64,000 nucleotides of DNA from Dehalococcoidia bacterium (GTDB taxonomy: Bacteria; Chloroflexota; Dehalococcoidia; Lucifugimonadales; SHYT01), in NCBI GenBank assembly GCA_009693055.1, contig SHYA01000004.1:62001-126000 (forward strand). Direction: 5' to 3'. Position numbers and translations under genes: made by a program. Below the pieces are notes generated by a model. It worked only from the letters and a program-made list of their open reading frames with translations. It did no database searches and was not told where the DNA came from. Below are positions 25,201 to 35,596 of the stretch, piece after piece (positions within the stretch are counted from its first letter, which is position 1; each line of letters starts with the position of its first letter).

Positions 25201-26406
25201 CTACGGCCCGAACTTGCTCAGTTTTCCAGCATGCGCCAGCACCAGCAGCATGGTGCCCACGGAGGGGAGTCTGCCGAGGGAGCCGTTGGCGAAAGCGCGC
25301 TCCGTGAAGCGGGGCACGCCATCGCCCTGCGTGGATGCGGCGTGGATAAGCAGCGGGACGGGGTGCCAGCTATGCGCGGCGAGGACCGCTGGTGTTGCGT
25401 GGTCGCCGGTCACCACGAGCACATCCGGCTTCAGGTCCAGCAGTGCAGGGATGAAACCGTCCAGCGTTTCCAGAGCGCGGACCTTTTCGTCAAAGTCTCC
25501 GTCTTCACCGGCGGCGTCGGCGGGCTTGTAATGGAGGTAGAAGAAGTCGTGGCTCGTGAAGTGCTGCTGCAGGGTGTCTACCTCGTCCTGGAAGGACGGG
25601 CCGGTGGGCAGCACGGTCATGCCAAGCACGTGCGCCAGGCCGCGGTACATCGGATAGGCCGCGATGGCCGCAGGGTGGAGCTTGTACGCGTGGCCCATGG
25701 GCGGCAGCGCCGGGACCTTGGAGAGGCCGCGCAGCAGGACGCCGTTGGCCTGCTCCTGCCCCCGAAGCGTCCTGTGGGCGGCTCCCACAAACGCGTTCAC
25801 TAACGCGGCGGTCTTTTGCGCCGCCGGCGTGAGGGCTTTGGCTGCGAGAGGCGCGACGCCGTCATGTGAGGGGTCTGTGTCGGAGACCTCTTCGCTCAGC
25901 CCCTCACCACGCAGCACGAGGGTGAAGCGGTGCTCTTTGCCAGGGTGCACTTCTATCCTGGCGCCTGGTACGGAGACACGGTTGAGCTGGTGGCAGAGCT
26001 TGCCGCTCGTCTCCGAATGAACGCGGCCGGCGCGACGGTCAGCCACGAGGCCGTCCGGCGTGAGCGTGCAGAAGTTGCCCCTTGCGGCGACGTCGCCAGG
26101 TGCGAGTGCGACATCGGAGCCGAGGGCCTCCAGGACGCCCCGGCCGATGAGGTACTTGAGCGGGTCGTAGCCGAACAGCGCCAGGTGGCCCGGACCGCTC
26201 CCCGGCGCGATGCCCGGCGCGACGGGCGTGATGAGTCCGGTCGCGCTGTGCTGGGCCAGCCTATCCAGGTTGGGGATGCGGGCTGTTTCCAGCTCGGACT
26301 TGCCGGTCGCAGGGTGCGGCATACCGCCTATTCCGTCCACCACGAGGAAGAGGATGCGGGACGGCGTCCTGCGGGTGATGCCGACGAGGTAGGGGAAGTC
26401 TATCAA
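25201..26406 (-). CDS. apgM: Cofactor-independent phosphoglycerate mutase, archaeal type
   Basis: 401 aa alkaline-phosphatase-superfamily enzyme interconverting 3- and 2-phosphoglycerate. The first metal ligand is D24 (LVVDGIGGMP). The phosphorylated Ser is probably S70 in GIAPGSGPGHLALFGYDP, and later ligands lie in VTGDHATPAVLAAHSWHPVPLL. The start is TTG 26406 with TAGGAGG upstream; there is no better ATG. The ApgM form is usual in archaea and some deep bacterial groups, and differs from GpmA and GpmI. Confidence 0.9.
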   Translation of the reverse strand: MIDFPYLVGITRRTPSRILFLVVDGIGGMPHPATGKSELETARIPNLDRLAQHSATGLITPVAPGIAPGSGPGHLALFGYDPLKYLIGRGVLEALGSDVALAPGDVAARGNFCTLTPDGLVADRRAGRVHSETSGKLCHQLNRVSVPGARIEVHPGKEHRFTLVLRGEGLSEEVSDTDPSHDGVAPLAAKALTPAAQKTAALVNAFVGAAHRTLRGQEQANGVLLRGLSKVPALPPMGHAYKLHPAAIAAYPMYRGLAHVLGMTVLPTGPSFQDEVDTLQQHFTSHDFFYLHYKPADAAGEDGDFDEKVRALETLDGFIPALLDLKPDVLVVTGDHATPAVLAAHSWHPVPLLIHAASTQGDGVPRFTERAFANGSLGRLPSVGTMLLVLAHAGKLSKFGP

Positions 26407-26469
26407 GCTCGCCTCCTACCGGCGCAGACGGTCCTCACGCTGCCGATCGGTGAACACAGGGAGACGGCT

Positions 26470-27669
26470 TCATACCGGGTATACAGGCTGCGTCGCCAGC
26501 GCCGCGATGCCTGGAAGGGTCTGCCCCGCGAGGTACTCCAGCGTGGCTCCACCTCCTGTGGAGACGTTCGGGATCTTGTCCTCCAGCCCAAGGCTCTCAA
26601 TGACCTCCGCCGTGGAGCCCCCGCCGACGATGGTCGTCGTGCCCTTCGCCTTGGCAAGAATGTCAGCCAGCGCACGGGTGCCCCGAGAGAAAGCTGGCCA
26701 CTCAAAGACGCCCATGGTGCCGTTCCAGAAGACGGTTTTGGCCGCGAAGACCTCTTGCCGCAACACGTCGAGGGTGGCGGGTCCGATGTCCACGATGAAC
26801 CAACCGGGCGGCACCTGGTCTGCCCGCACCGTCCGCGCGGGCGCGTCCTTGTCAAACGCCTGGGCGACGACGAGGTCCGAGGGGAGCACAAGGCGGACTC
26901 CGGAAGAGTGGGAGCGCTGCATGGCCGCCGCTGCAAAGGCCACAGCGCCATCTGCCACCTTTGTGGCGCCCGTTTCGTGTCCCTGCGCCGCGAGGAACGC
27001 GGCCACCATGCCGCCGCCGATGAGCACTGCGTCAACCTTGGTGAGCAGGTTTTCCAGAGCGGCCATCTTGTCGCCGACCTTGGCCCCACCCATGATGGCG
27101 ATGAGCGGCCGCTGCGGATGGTCCAGCACTCGGGCCATCATCGTAAGCTCCTTCTCCAGGAGCAGGCCGGCAACAGCGGGGAGGTACGCCGTCACGCCGA
27201 CGGTGGAGGCGTGCGTGCGGTGGACGACGCCGAATGCGTCCTGCACAAAGAGGTCAGCCAGCGACGCGAGGGCCTGGGAGAACTCCGGGTCGTTCTTCTC
27301 GTCGCCTGGGTGGAAGCGCACGTTCTCCAGCAGCAGTGCGTGACCCGGTTTAAGCGTGGCAACAGTGGCTTCCACTTCCGCGCCAACGCAGTCGGCCAGG
27401 CAGCCTACAGGCGCGCCGAGCAGCTTGGCGAACTCTTTGCACACAGGCTCCAGCCTCATCGATTCCACTACCTTGCCGCCAGGCCTTCCCAGGTGGGAGC
27501 AAACGATGACCCTGGCGTCGTGGTCCAGCAGGTAGCGGATGGTGGGGACCGAGGCGCGCAGGCGGGTCAAGCTGGTAACGCGGCCGTTTTGCATGGGAAC
27601 GTTGAAGTCCACACGCACGAGGACGCGCTTGCCGGCGACCTGAATGTCGCGGACGGTCTTGGGCACCAC
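26470..27669 (-). CDS. pgk: Phosphoglycerate kinase
   Basis: 399 aa two-domain enzyme transferring the acyl phosphate of 1,3-bisphosphoglycerate to ADP. Substrate-side motifs RVLVRVDFNVPMQNG and HLGRPGGK, the hinge region MARVLDHPQRPLIAIMGGAKVGDKM and the nucleotide loop TTIVGGGSTAEVIES are present. Starts at GTG 27669 (with a second GTG next to it). It sits between apgM and the degenerate prenyl synthase gene on the minus strand. Confidence 0.96.
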   Translation of the reverse strand: MVPKTVRDIQVAGKRVLVRVDFNVPMQNGRVTSLTRLRASVPTIRYLLDHDARVIVCSHLGRPGGKVVESMRLEPVCKEFAKLLGAPVGCLADCVGAEVEATVATLKPGHALLLENVRFHPGDEKNDPEFSQALASLADLFVQDAFGVVHRTHASTVGVTAYLPAVAGLLLEKELTMMARVLDHPQRPLIAIMGGAKVGDKMAALENLLTKVDAVLIGGGMVAAFLAAQGHETGATKVADGAVAFAAAAMQRSHSSGVRLVLPSDLVVAQAFDKDAPARTVRADQVPPGWFIVDIGPATLDVLRQEVFAAKTVFWNGTMGVFEWPAFSRGTRALADILAKAKGTTTIVGGGSTAEVIESLGLEDKIPNVSTGGGATLEYLAGQTLPGIAALATQPVYPV

Positions 27670-27733
27670 GTTCGCCCCCGTTCTTCGTCTGCCTCGTTCT
27701 TAGTTTGGGGTGCGTTGCCTATCGGAGCGCGGG

Positions 27734-28744
27734 CTAGTCCAGAGCAAGGAGGTAGGAAGCGAGCTCCTTAAGCGGCGCAAGCTGGTGAGCGGGAAGGCCT
27801 GTGGCGTCCAGCTCGCGCACAGCCTCGGCCTCCCATTGCTCCACCATGTCCTGGGCGGAGGCGCGTGCCCCAACGTCCTCAAACGTTGCGGCCAGCCGTG
27901 CGACATCCGGCGGCTCAAGCACCCGCTTGCGGTACACGGCGGCCAGCTCCCTCTGCTGCTTCGGCTGCGCCAGACGGAGCGCGAGGACGTACGGAAGGCC
28001 CTTCCACTTGTTCAAGAGATCGTCCTGCGGTGCCTCATGGTCGCCGTTCCAGAGGGCGGCAATCTCCGCGTGGGCCTGCAGAGCAAGCCCAAGACGTCTC
28101 CCTGCGCGCCGGAAGCTTTCCACCTGGGCGGTTGTTGCGCCGGCGACCAGCGCGCCAAGCTCCAACGCGCAGCCCAAGAGCGCACCTCGTTTGCCCTCCA
28201 CCACCTTGGTATAGGCCTCGAGAGTGACGTCAACGCGTTCCTCTGCGGCCAGGTCGGTGTACTGGGCCTCGCACAGCTCCAGACACGCCGCGTCGAGGCG
28301 GGCAAGGCAGTCGAGGACTGTTGCGGCTGGGACCCCCGCATCAGCCAGGCCGGCGAGCGAAAGGCGCGCCAGGGCGTGAAGGCTGTCCCCCGCGTTGATC
28401 GCCTGCGCCGGTCCCCATACCCACCACACCGTAGGGCGCTTGTGAGCGGTTGGGGTCCCGTCCTGCACCTCGGTGTGGACGCACACGAACTGATAGGCGA
28501 GCTCGAGCGCCGTCGCGGCGGGGAGCGCTTGAGCAGGCCTGGCCCCAAGGGCTTCGGATGCCAGCAGGCAGGCGGCGGCGTGGTGCAGGAGCGGCGGGCT
28601 GTGCTCCGGCGTCCCGTGCTCGTCCACCCAGCCGAGCTGGTACTCCGCCATCCGGTACAGGGGCTCGCTGCGCGACTGGAGGAGGGTATGAAAGTGGCCC
28701 TGGAGCGCTGGGGTAATGCGGGCCAGGACCGTAGGCGGCTGCAT
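27734..28744 (-). CDS. Degenerate polyprenyl synthetase-family protein
   Basis: 336 aa with the all-helical prenyl synthase layout, but both Asp-rich catalytic motifs are gone. The position of the first DDxxD reads HTEVQD (90-95) before the retained KRPTVWWVWG. The position of the second DDxxD reads HAEIAALW (225-232). Structural anchors such as INAGDSLHALA (about 117-126) and EGKRGALLGCALELGALVAG survive. It probably cannot bind the magnesium-diphosphate pair and may be a regulatory subunit or a repurposed binding protein. ATG 28744 follows the rpiB stop by one base; an upstream open extension is rejected. Confidence 0.8.
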   Translation of the reverse strand: MQPPTVLARITPALQGHFHTLLQSRSEPLYRMAEYQLGWVDEHGTPEHSPPLLHHAAACLLASEALGARPAQALPAATALELAYQFVCVHTEVQDGTPTAHKRPTVWWVWGPAQAINAGDSLHALARLSLAGLADAGVPAATVLDCLARLDAACLELCEAQYTDLAAEERVDVTLEAYTKVVEGKRGALLGCALELGALVAGATTAQVESFRRAGRRLGLALQAHAEIAALWNGDHEAPQDDLLNKWKGLPYVLALRLAQPKQQRELAAVYRKRVLEPPDVARLAATFEDVGARASAQDMVEQWEAEAVRELDATGLPAHQLAPLKELASYLLALD

Positions 28745-28745
28745 C

Positions 28746-29213
28746 CTACGGGGCTCTTTCCGGTTGGTGTTCCAGCCGGGCGATTTTTGCGACCCGCTGC
28801 GCGTGTCTGGCGCCGTTCGCCGTCTTGCCGTCAAACCCAGTAGCGAGGAACACCTTAAGCATTGTCCGGGCGGTGTCCGAGTCAGTGGAGCCGGCCAGGC
28901 AAAGGATGTTGGCGTCGTTGTGCTCCCTTGCGCGGCTGGCGGTAAGCGTATCGTGACAGAGAGCTGCGCGCACGCCCGGCACCTTGTTGGCCGAGATGCT
29001 CATCCCGATGCCGGTGCCGCACATGAGGATGCCGCACTCCGCATCTCCGCGGCTGACGACTTCCGCCACCTGGCATGCGATGTCCGGGTAGTCCACGGCC
29101 CTGGCGTCGTAGGAGCCGCAGTCCTTCACTTCGTAACCGCTTTGCTCCAGGGCCTGTACGATGGCGGTCTTGAGGGCAAAACCGTTGTGGTCAGCCCCGA
29201 TGGCGATTCGCAC
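28746..29213 (-). CDS. rpiB: Ribose 5-phosphate isomerase B
   Basis: About 155 aa RpiB/LacAB-type isomerase of the pentose phosphate pathway. The catalytic Cys lies in ILMCGTGIGMSISANK, with GADHNGF and CHDTLTASRAREHNDANIL supplying substrate contacts. A GTG at 29222 directly abuts AGGAGG, leaving no spacing; the GTG at 29213 (VRIAIGADHNG) is 9 nt away and matches the usual family N-terminus, so it is preferred. It is one base from the downstream prenyl synthase-like gene. Confidence 0.92.
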   Translation of the reverse strand: MRIAIGADHNGFALKTAIVQALEQSGYEVKDCGSYDARAVDYPDIACQVAEVVSRGDAECGILMCGTGIGMSISANKVPGVRAALCHDTLTASRAREHNDANILCLAGSTDSDTARTMLKVFLATGFDGKTANGARHAQRVAKIARLEHQPERAP

Positions 29214-29243
29214 GCGCTTCACCCTCCTAACAGACAGAGCGAC

Positions 29244-29882
29244 CTAGAGAAGTGTACCGCAGACCGCTTCAAGCCGTTGTTTGGGGATAGCACCGACTCT
29301 TACTATTCTAGGCGACGGCCCGGTCAAGTCAAGGACGGTGGAGGCGTGCCCGGCGGGCGGCGGCCCCCCTTCAACGACAATGTCCACCTCGTCGCCAAGC
29401 TGGCGGCGCACCTCAAGCGCCGTGAAGGGGTCTGGGCCGCCGGTGCGATTGGCGCTCGTGCCGGTGATGGGCGAACCAAGGCGCCGGATCAGTTCGCGGG
29501 GCACCGGGTGGTCGGGCACGCGGACGCCCACCTTCCAGCCGCGGCCCGTGATCAGGTCAGGCACGTGCGGCGAACGGGGCAGGATCAGCGTAAGTGCGCC
29601 GGGCCAGAACTCCTGCGCCAGGGTGCGCGCGAGCGGCGGGACCTCCCCAGCAACCAGGTCGGTAACCAGGGCGAGCTGCTCGGCGTCCGCCAGCAGGACC
29701 GGCAGGGGCATGCCGCGCGGCCGGCCCTTGATCGTGAAGACCCGTTCCACCGCGCTCTCGTTGAAGATGTCGGCGCCCAGGCCGTAGAGGGTGTCCGTTG
29801 GGTAGGCGACGACGCCGCCGTGGCGGAGGGCTCCAACAGCGTCGGCGATCTGGCGCTCCAGGTCTGTAGGGAACGCGGGCAT
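29244..29882 (-). CDS. tsaC: Threonylcarbamoyl-AMP synthase (Sua5/YciO/YrdC family)
   Basis: 212 aa enzyme making the activated intermediate for the t6A37 modification of tRNA. The conserved GGVVAYPTDTLYGLGADIFN, the RVFTIKGRPRGMPLPVLL lysine/arginine block and PITGTSANRTGG are seen. It is the short TsaC/YwlC type, with only a brief C-terminal tail rather than the full Sua5 domain. ATG 29882 gives MPAFPTDLERQI. It is first in the minus-strand run tsaC-rpiB-prenyl synthase-like-pgk-apgM-tpiA and divergent from guaA. Confidence 0.92.
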   Translation of the reverse strand: MPAFPTDLERQIADAVGALRHGGVVAYPTDTLYGLGADIFNESAVERVFTIKGRPRGMPLPVLLADAEQLALVTDLVAGEVPPLARTLAQEFWPGALTLILPRSPHVPDLITGRGWKVGVRVPDHPVPRELIRRLGSPITGTSANRTGGPDPFTALEVRRQLGDEVDIVVEGGPPPAGHASTVLDLTGPSPRIVRVGAIPKQRLEAVCGTLL

Positions 29883-29924
29883 AGAAGATGAGGACAAAAT
29901 GCCCTTCACCGTGGGACGGATGGC

Positions 29925-29953
29925 TTGTCCAACTGTACCACAGATGCTAGGAT
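29925..29953 (+). promoter_or_regulatory. Putative sigma70-type promoter of guaA
   Basis: TTGTCC (29925-29930) and TAGGAT (29948-29953) are 17 bp apart. The predicted start near 29960 gives a ~20 nt leader to ATG 29981. No purine riboswitch was recognised in this short leader. Confidence 0.55.
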
Positions 29954-29980
29954 GACAGAAATGAGGGAGGAGCCAGACTG

Positions 29981-31660
29981 ATGGCGGACACGGCCGGTGC
30001 CGGACAAGGGCGGCGGGTCTCCGCCAGCGACGACGTAGAGGTCTCCACCTACCTGGAGATCGCTGAAGGCGCGAAGGACCAAAAGGCGCCAGCAGTGCCA
30101 CACTCAGCGCCTCCGAGACGCTACGACGAGACTGTCCTTGTCGTGGACTTCGGTTCCCAGTACAGTCACCTCATCGCGCGCCGCGTCCGCGAGTGCCGCG
30201 TGTACTGCGAGATCGTCCCGCACGACACCACGCTGGACCACCTGCGGCACCTCAACATCAAGGGCATCATCCTCTCCGGCGGGCCGTCGAGCGTTTACGA
30301 TGCCAACGCGCCCCTGATCCACCCTTCGCTTCTAATGAGCGGGCTGCCCATCCTGGGCATCTGTTACGGGATGCAGACGCTGGCGCACCAGTTGGGAGGC
30401 CGGGTGGCGGCGGGCGCGCGGCGTGAGTACGGGCACGCCCTGCTGCACGAAAGCGCCACGGAGCATCCCATCTTTCACAACCTTCCCTCGTCGTTGCCGG
30501 TCTGGATGAGCCACGGTGACCAGGTTACCCAGGCGCCGCCCGGCTTCCGAAGCCTGGGCTACACCGAGAACGCTCCTATCGCCGTGATGGGCAATGACGC
30601 AGGAGTTGTCGGTCTGCAGTTCCACCCCGAAGTGGCGCACACCCCTGCCGGCAAGAGGATCATCGAGAACTTTCTGTTCCAGATGTGCGGCTGTCACGGG
30701 ACGTGGACAACCGGGAACTTCATAGAAGAGAGCGTTTCCCAGATCCGGCGTCAGGTGGGGGAAGGCCGTGTCCTGTGCGCCCTCTCTGGCGGCGTGGACT
30801 CGGCGGTGGTGGCCACGCTGGTCCACCGTGCCGTTGGCGACCAGCTCACGAGCATCTTTGTGAACAACGGCCTCCTGAGACGGGAGGAGCCGGAACGGGT
30901 GCTGAGCACCTTCCGCAAGCGCGGCGACCTGAACCTTGTCTACGTCAACGCCACGGAGGAGTTTCTGAGCGCGCTGCGCGGCGTAGTGGACCCGGAGGAG
31001 AAGCGCCGCATCATCGGCCGGACGTTCATCAACGTGTTCGAGCGCGAGGCGAGCCGGCTTGGCAAGGTGGACTTCCTGGCCCAGGGCACGCTCTATCCCG
31101 ACGTCATTGAGAGCAAGACGCCGGAGAGCAAGGCCTCCTCCAAAATCAAGACGCACCACAACGTCGGCGGGCTGCCCGAGGTAATGAAACTCTCCCTCGT
31201 CGAACCGCTCCGGTACCTGTTCAAGGATGAGGTCCGGGAGGTGGGCCTTTCGCTCGGCCTGCCGGAAGAGATGGTGAAACGCCAGCCGTTCCCAGGGCCG
31301 GGGCTCGCTATCCGCATCATCGGCGAGGTGACCGCGGAGCGGCTTGAGGTGTTGCGCGCCGCCGACTGGGTGGTGATGGACGAGATCAAGAACGCGAACC
31401 TATACCGGCAGCTCTGGCAGAGCTTCGCTATCCTGACGGGGTCGCAGAGCGTGGGCGTGATGGGCGACCACCGGACGTACGGGAACGTCATCGCGGTCCG
31501 CGCCGTCACGTCTGAGGACGCGATGACCGCCGACTGGGCGCGCCTTCCGTACGAGGTGTTGGCGCGCATCTCCAACCGGATCGTGAACGAGGTGCCGCAG
31601 GCAAACCGCGTGGTGTACGACATCACGTCCAAGCCGCCCGGGACCATTGAGTGGGAGTAG
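29981..31660 (+). CDS. guaA: GMP synthase (glutamine-hydrolysing)
   Basis: 559 aa enzyme aminating XMP to GMP. An N-terminal class I amidotransferase domain has the triad C128 (GICYGMQ), H215 and E217 (QFHPEVAHT). The ATP-pyrophosphatase domain has the P-loop SGGVDS at 269-274, and the dimerisation domain ends KPPGTIEWE. About 50 residues precede the usual start ([14 protein letters not shown]). ATG 29981 has GGGAGGAG and a matching promoter, so the extension looks real. It opens the purine gene run. Confidence 0.96.
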   Translation: MADTAGAGQGRRVSASDDVEVSTYLEIAEGAKDQKAPAVPHSAPPRRYDETVLVVDFGSQYSHLIARRVRECRVYCEIVPHDTTLDHLRHLNIKGIILSGGPSSVYDANAPLIHPSLLMSGLPILGICYGMQTLAHQLGGRVAAGARREYGHALLHESATEHPIFHNLPSSLPVWMSHGDQVTQAPPGFRSLGYTENAPIAVMGNDAGVVGLQFHPEVAHTPAGKRIIENFLFQMCGCHGTWTTGNFIEESVSQIRRQVGEGRVLCALSGGVDSAVVATLVHRAVGDQLTSIFVNNGLLRREEPERVLSTFRKRGDLNLVYVNATEEFLSALRGVVDPEEKRRIIGRTFINVFEREASRLGKVDFLAQGTLYPDVIESKTPESKASSKIKTHHNVGGLPEVMKLSLVEPLRYLFKDEVREVGLSLGLPEEMVKRQPFPGPGLAIRIIGEVTAERLEVLRAADWVVMDEIKNANLYRQLWQSFAILTGSQSVGVMGDHRTYGNVIAVRAVTSEDAMTADWARLPYEVLARISNRIVNEVPQANRVVYDITSKPPGTIEWE

Positions 31661-31732
31661 ACACGGCCTGCCCAGCGGCTATCGGTAGCGCTGTGCAATG
31701 ACCGCCAGCACGATGGAGAAGGCAGCGGGAGG

Positions 31733-33091
31733 ATGAACGTCCTCATCGTCGGCAACGGGGCGCGTGAGCACGCCATCGCGTGGAAGCTACGCCAGAGCCG
31801 GGGCGTTGGCGAGCTCTTTATTGCGCCCGGGAACGCCGGCACTGCCGCGCTTGGCGCGAACATCGCCTGTTCTGCCACTGACCTGGACGGCTTGGTGCGC
31901 GCGGCGCGAGAGCATAAGGCTGGCCTGACTGTGGTTGGGCCGGAGACGCCGCTGGCGGCGGGGATCGTGGACCGGTTCCGGACCGAGGACTTGCCCGTCT
32001 TTGGGCCTACAAAAGCGGCGGCGCGACTGGAGTATTCCAAGGCCTTTGCTAAAGAGCTGATGCAGCGGCACGGCATCCCTACGGCAAAGACGCGGGTGTT
32101 CACGAACCCGGACGAGGCGAAGCGGTACGTCGCGTCCGCGTCAGTGCCGCTGGTGGTGAAGGTGGACGGGCTTGCGGCGGGCAAAGGGGTCACGGTGTGC
32201 ACGACCCGTGAGCAGGCGACGGAGGCTATCGCCGAAGCGATGGAAACGAAAGCCTTTGGGGCCGCGGGCGAACGGGTGTTGGTAGAGGAGTGCCTGGTCG
32301 GGCGCGAGGTGAGCGTCTTTGCGTTCACCGATGGGCGGCACCTTTCGCCCCTCGTGGCGGCGTGCGATTACAAGCGCCTGCTGGACGGTGACGCCGGCCC
32401 GAACACCGGCGGCATGGGGAGCTACTCGCCGCCGGAGTTCTGGGACGAGAGGCTTGCTTCCCAGGCGATGGATCTTGTCATGCGGCCCACGGTCAGCGCG
32501 ATGGCGCACGAGGGCAACCCGTATACGGGCGTGCTCTACGCGGGTCTCATGCTGACCACGGACGGGCTGAAGGTGCTGGAGTTCAACTGCCGCCTGGGCG
32601 ACCCGGAGACGCAGGTGCTGCTGCCGCGCCTCCAGACCGACCTCTTGGAGCTGCTGCTAGCGACGGTGAGCGGCCGGCTGGACCAGTGCGCCGTCCGCTG
32701 GACCGCGGAGGCGTGCGTTGGTGTGGTGCTGGCCTCCGGCGGGTATCCTGGAGAGTACCGGAGGGGTGTGCGAATCCAGGGGCTGGAGAGCGTGCCGGAG
32801 AGCGCGGTTGTGTTCCACGCGGGCACCAAGCCGGGGAGCGGCGGCGCTCCGGTGACCGACGGCGGGCGCGTTATGACTGTCTGCGCGCTTGGCGCCTCAC
32901 TGGCGGAGGCCCGCAAGAAGGCGTACGAAGGCGTGGCGCGTATCCAGTTTGACGACATGCACTACCGCAGGGACATCGCGGCCGTTGCGGCTGGGGCGCC
33001 CAGAACACCGCGTCGGATGGACGAAAGTCCACGCTTCGGCGAAAATAAGGCGCAGGGAGTCCCGGGCCCCGATAGAACCCGTTGCGCCTGA
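31733..33091 (+). CDS. purD: Phosphoribosylamine-glycine ligase
   Basis: 452 aa ATP-grasp enzyme, second step of de novo IMP synthesis. The start MNVLIVGNGAREHAIAWKL, the ATP-grasp core (LVVKVDGLAAGKGVTVC, VLVEECLVGREVSVFAFTDG) and LEFNCRLGDPETQVLLPRL are all typical. The last ~30 residues after MHYRRDIA are an Arg/Pro-rich extension of no known role. It is 12 bp upstream of purE. Confidence 0.96.
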   Translation: MNVLIVGNGAREHAIAWKLRQSRGVGELFIAPGNAGTAALGANIACSATDLDGLVRAAREHKAGLTVVGPETPLAAGIVDRFRTEDLPVFGPTKAAARLEYSKAFAKELMQRHGIPTAKTRVFTNPDEAKRYVASASVPLVVKVDGLAAGKGVTVCTTREQATEAIAEAMETKAFGAAGERVLVEECLVGREVSVFAFTDGRHLSPLVAACDYKRLLDGDAGPNTGGMGSYSPPEFWDERLASQAMDLVMRPTVSAMAHEGNPYTGVLYAGLMLTTDGLKVLEFNCRLGDPETQVLLPRLQTDLLELLLATVSGRLDQCAVRWTAEACVGVVLASGGYPGEYRRGVRIQGLESVPESAVVFHAGTKPGSGGAPVTDGGRVMTVCALGASLAEARKKAYEGVARIQFDDMHYRRDIAAVAAGAPRTPRRMDESPRFGENKAQGVPGPDRTRCA

Positions 33092-33103
33092 GGAGGTCTG
33101 CCT

Positions 33104-33559
33104 ATGCCTCTGGTCGGCATTGTCATGGGAAGTCGTTCAGACGAGCCGTTTGTCCAAGAGACCACGAAGGTGCTGGAGGAGCTGGGTATCTCCTACGAGA
33201 GCACCGTCTGCTCGGCGCACCGGAACCCGGAAGGCGTGCGAGAGTACGCGCGGACGGCCAGGGAGCGCGGCCTGGAGGTGCTCATCGGCGTTGCGGGCGG
33301 CGCGGCGGCGCTCCCCGGCGCACTTGCGAGCTGGTGCACTCTGCCGGTCATCGGTGTCCCGCTGCCGACCAGCGAGCTCAAGGGCGTGGACTCGCTCTAC
33401 GCCGTAGCGCAGATGCCGCCCGGAGTGCCGGTGGCTTGCGTCGCGATCGGCACGTGGGGGGCGCGCAACGCCGCCTACCTTGCGGCGGCGATTCTTGGCA
33501 CCCACCATGCTGACGTCCGCAAGCGGTATGAAGCCGCTCGTGAAGCGATGAGCAGGTGA
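33104..33559 (+). CDS. purE: N5-carboxyaminoimidazole ribonucleotide mutase / AIR carboxylase
   Basis: 151 aa PurE. The substrate phosphate and base site is seen in GIVMGSRSDEPF, VCSAHRNPEGVREYA, GVAGGAAALPGALASW and GVPLPTSELKGVDSLYAVAQMPPGVPVA. No purK is present in the window. Whether this is class I (needing PurK) or class II (direct CO2 use) cannot be decided from the sequence by eye. ATG 33104 has AGGAGG upstream. Confidence 0.95.
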   Translation: MPLVGIVMGSRSDEPFVQETTKVLEELGISYESTVCSAHRNPEGVREYARTARERGLEVLIGVAGGAAALPGALASWCTLPVIGVPLPTSELKGVDSLYAVAQMPPGVPVACVAIGTWGARNAAYLAAAILGTHHADVRKRYEAAREAMSR

Positions 33560-33563
33560 TGAT

Positions 33564-34282
33564 GTGACTCTCCGCGGCGCCGCGCTCCTCGTGGACTTTG
33601 ACGAGACTGCTTCCTTGGACAACGTGGCCGAGTTGCTGTTGCGCCGCTTTGCGCGAAACGGCTGGCAAGCGTTGCGGGAGCGCTTCCTCAGCCGCGAGCT
33701 GAGCCTGCGGGACTACCAGGAGCAGGCGTACGCCATGATTCCTGCGACCAGAGACGAGATGGCGAACTACGCGGCGGAGAGCGCCCGGCTGCGCGCAGGC
33801 TTTTCGGGGCTTGTCCGGTTCTGCCAGGAGTCCAGGGTCCCTCTGGCCGTCGTCTCCGGGGGACTCGATTTCTACGTGAGCGCCGTGCTGCATCGGCACG
33901 GGCTGGACCACGTTCCGGTCTTTGCGACCACGACCACCTTTGGCGTTGGGGGCATGACGCTGGATTATCCGTACGCCGCCCCAGGCTGCTCGCAGTGGGG
34001 CAACTGCAAATGCGCAGTGCTGGAGCGATTCCAGGACGGAGGCCGCCGAATAGTGTACGTGGGCGACGGCCGGGTGGACGCGTGTCCGGCGGGACAGGCC
34101 GCCTTTGTCTTTGCGCGCTCAAGCCTCCTGCTGCACTGTCAGGCAAACAGGATCCCGCACAACGCTTTTGAGAGCTTCCACGAAGTCGTCAAGGCGTTGA
34201 ACGACGCCGCGCACCCTCTTCACGCCCGCCTCAACGACCCGCCACGGACGCTCCAGGTCGGGAAGGAGTCCGCAAGAGAAGG

Positions 34283-34286
<4 letters not shown>
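33564..34286 (+). CDS. HAD-superfamily phosphatase, MtnX/SerB-like
   Basis: 240 aa. HAD motif I is VDFDETAS (D11, D13), with Glu-Thr in place of the usual Gly-Thr; motif II is AVVSGGLD and motif IV YVGDGRVDACPAGQA. The GNCKC element, before a C-terminal lobe, resembles MtnX-type phosphatases (HK-MTPenyl-1-P phosphatase) and related phosphoserine phosphatases. Starts at GTG 33564, 4 bp after purE, and its stop overlaps the purB ATG (ATGA). Being locked inside a purine operon suggests a phosphate substrate linked to purine or salvage metabolism, but this is inference. Confidence 0.8.
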
Positions 34287-35575
<1,289 letters not shown>

Positions 35576-35596
35576 TCGAGAAGGGGAAGCAGCGAC

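Noticed and set aside
25930-27771. A 613-codon open frame on the plus strand
   Set aside because: It lies opposite apgM and pgk, which have full catalytic motifs. Long antisense frames are expected at this GC content, and it shows no family features.
27710-28843. A 377-codon plus-strand open frame opposite the prenyl synthase-like gene
   Set aside because: Arg/Gly-rich, no ribosome-binding site, no recognisable domain; the minus-strand gene fits the operon spacing exactly.
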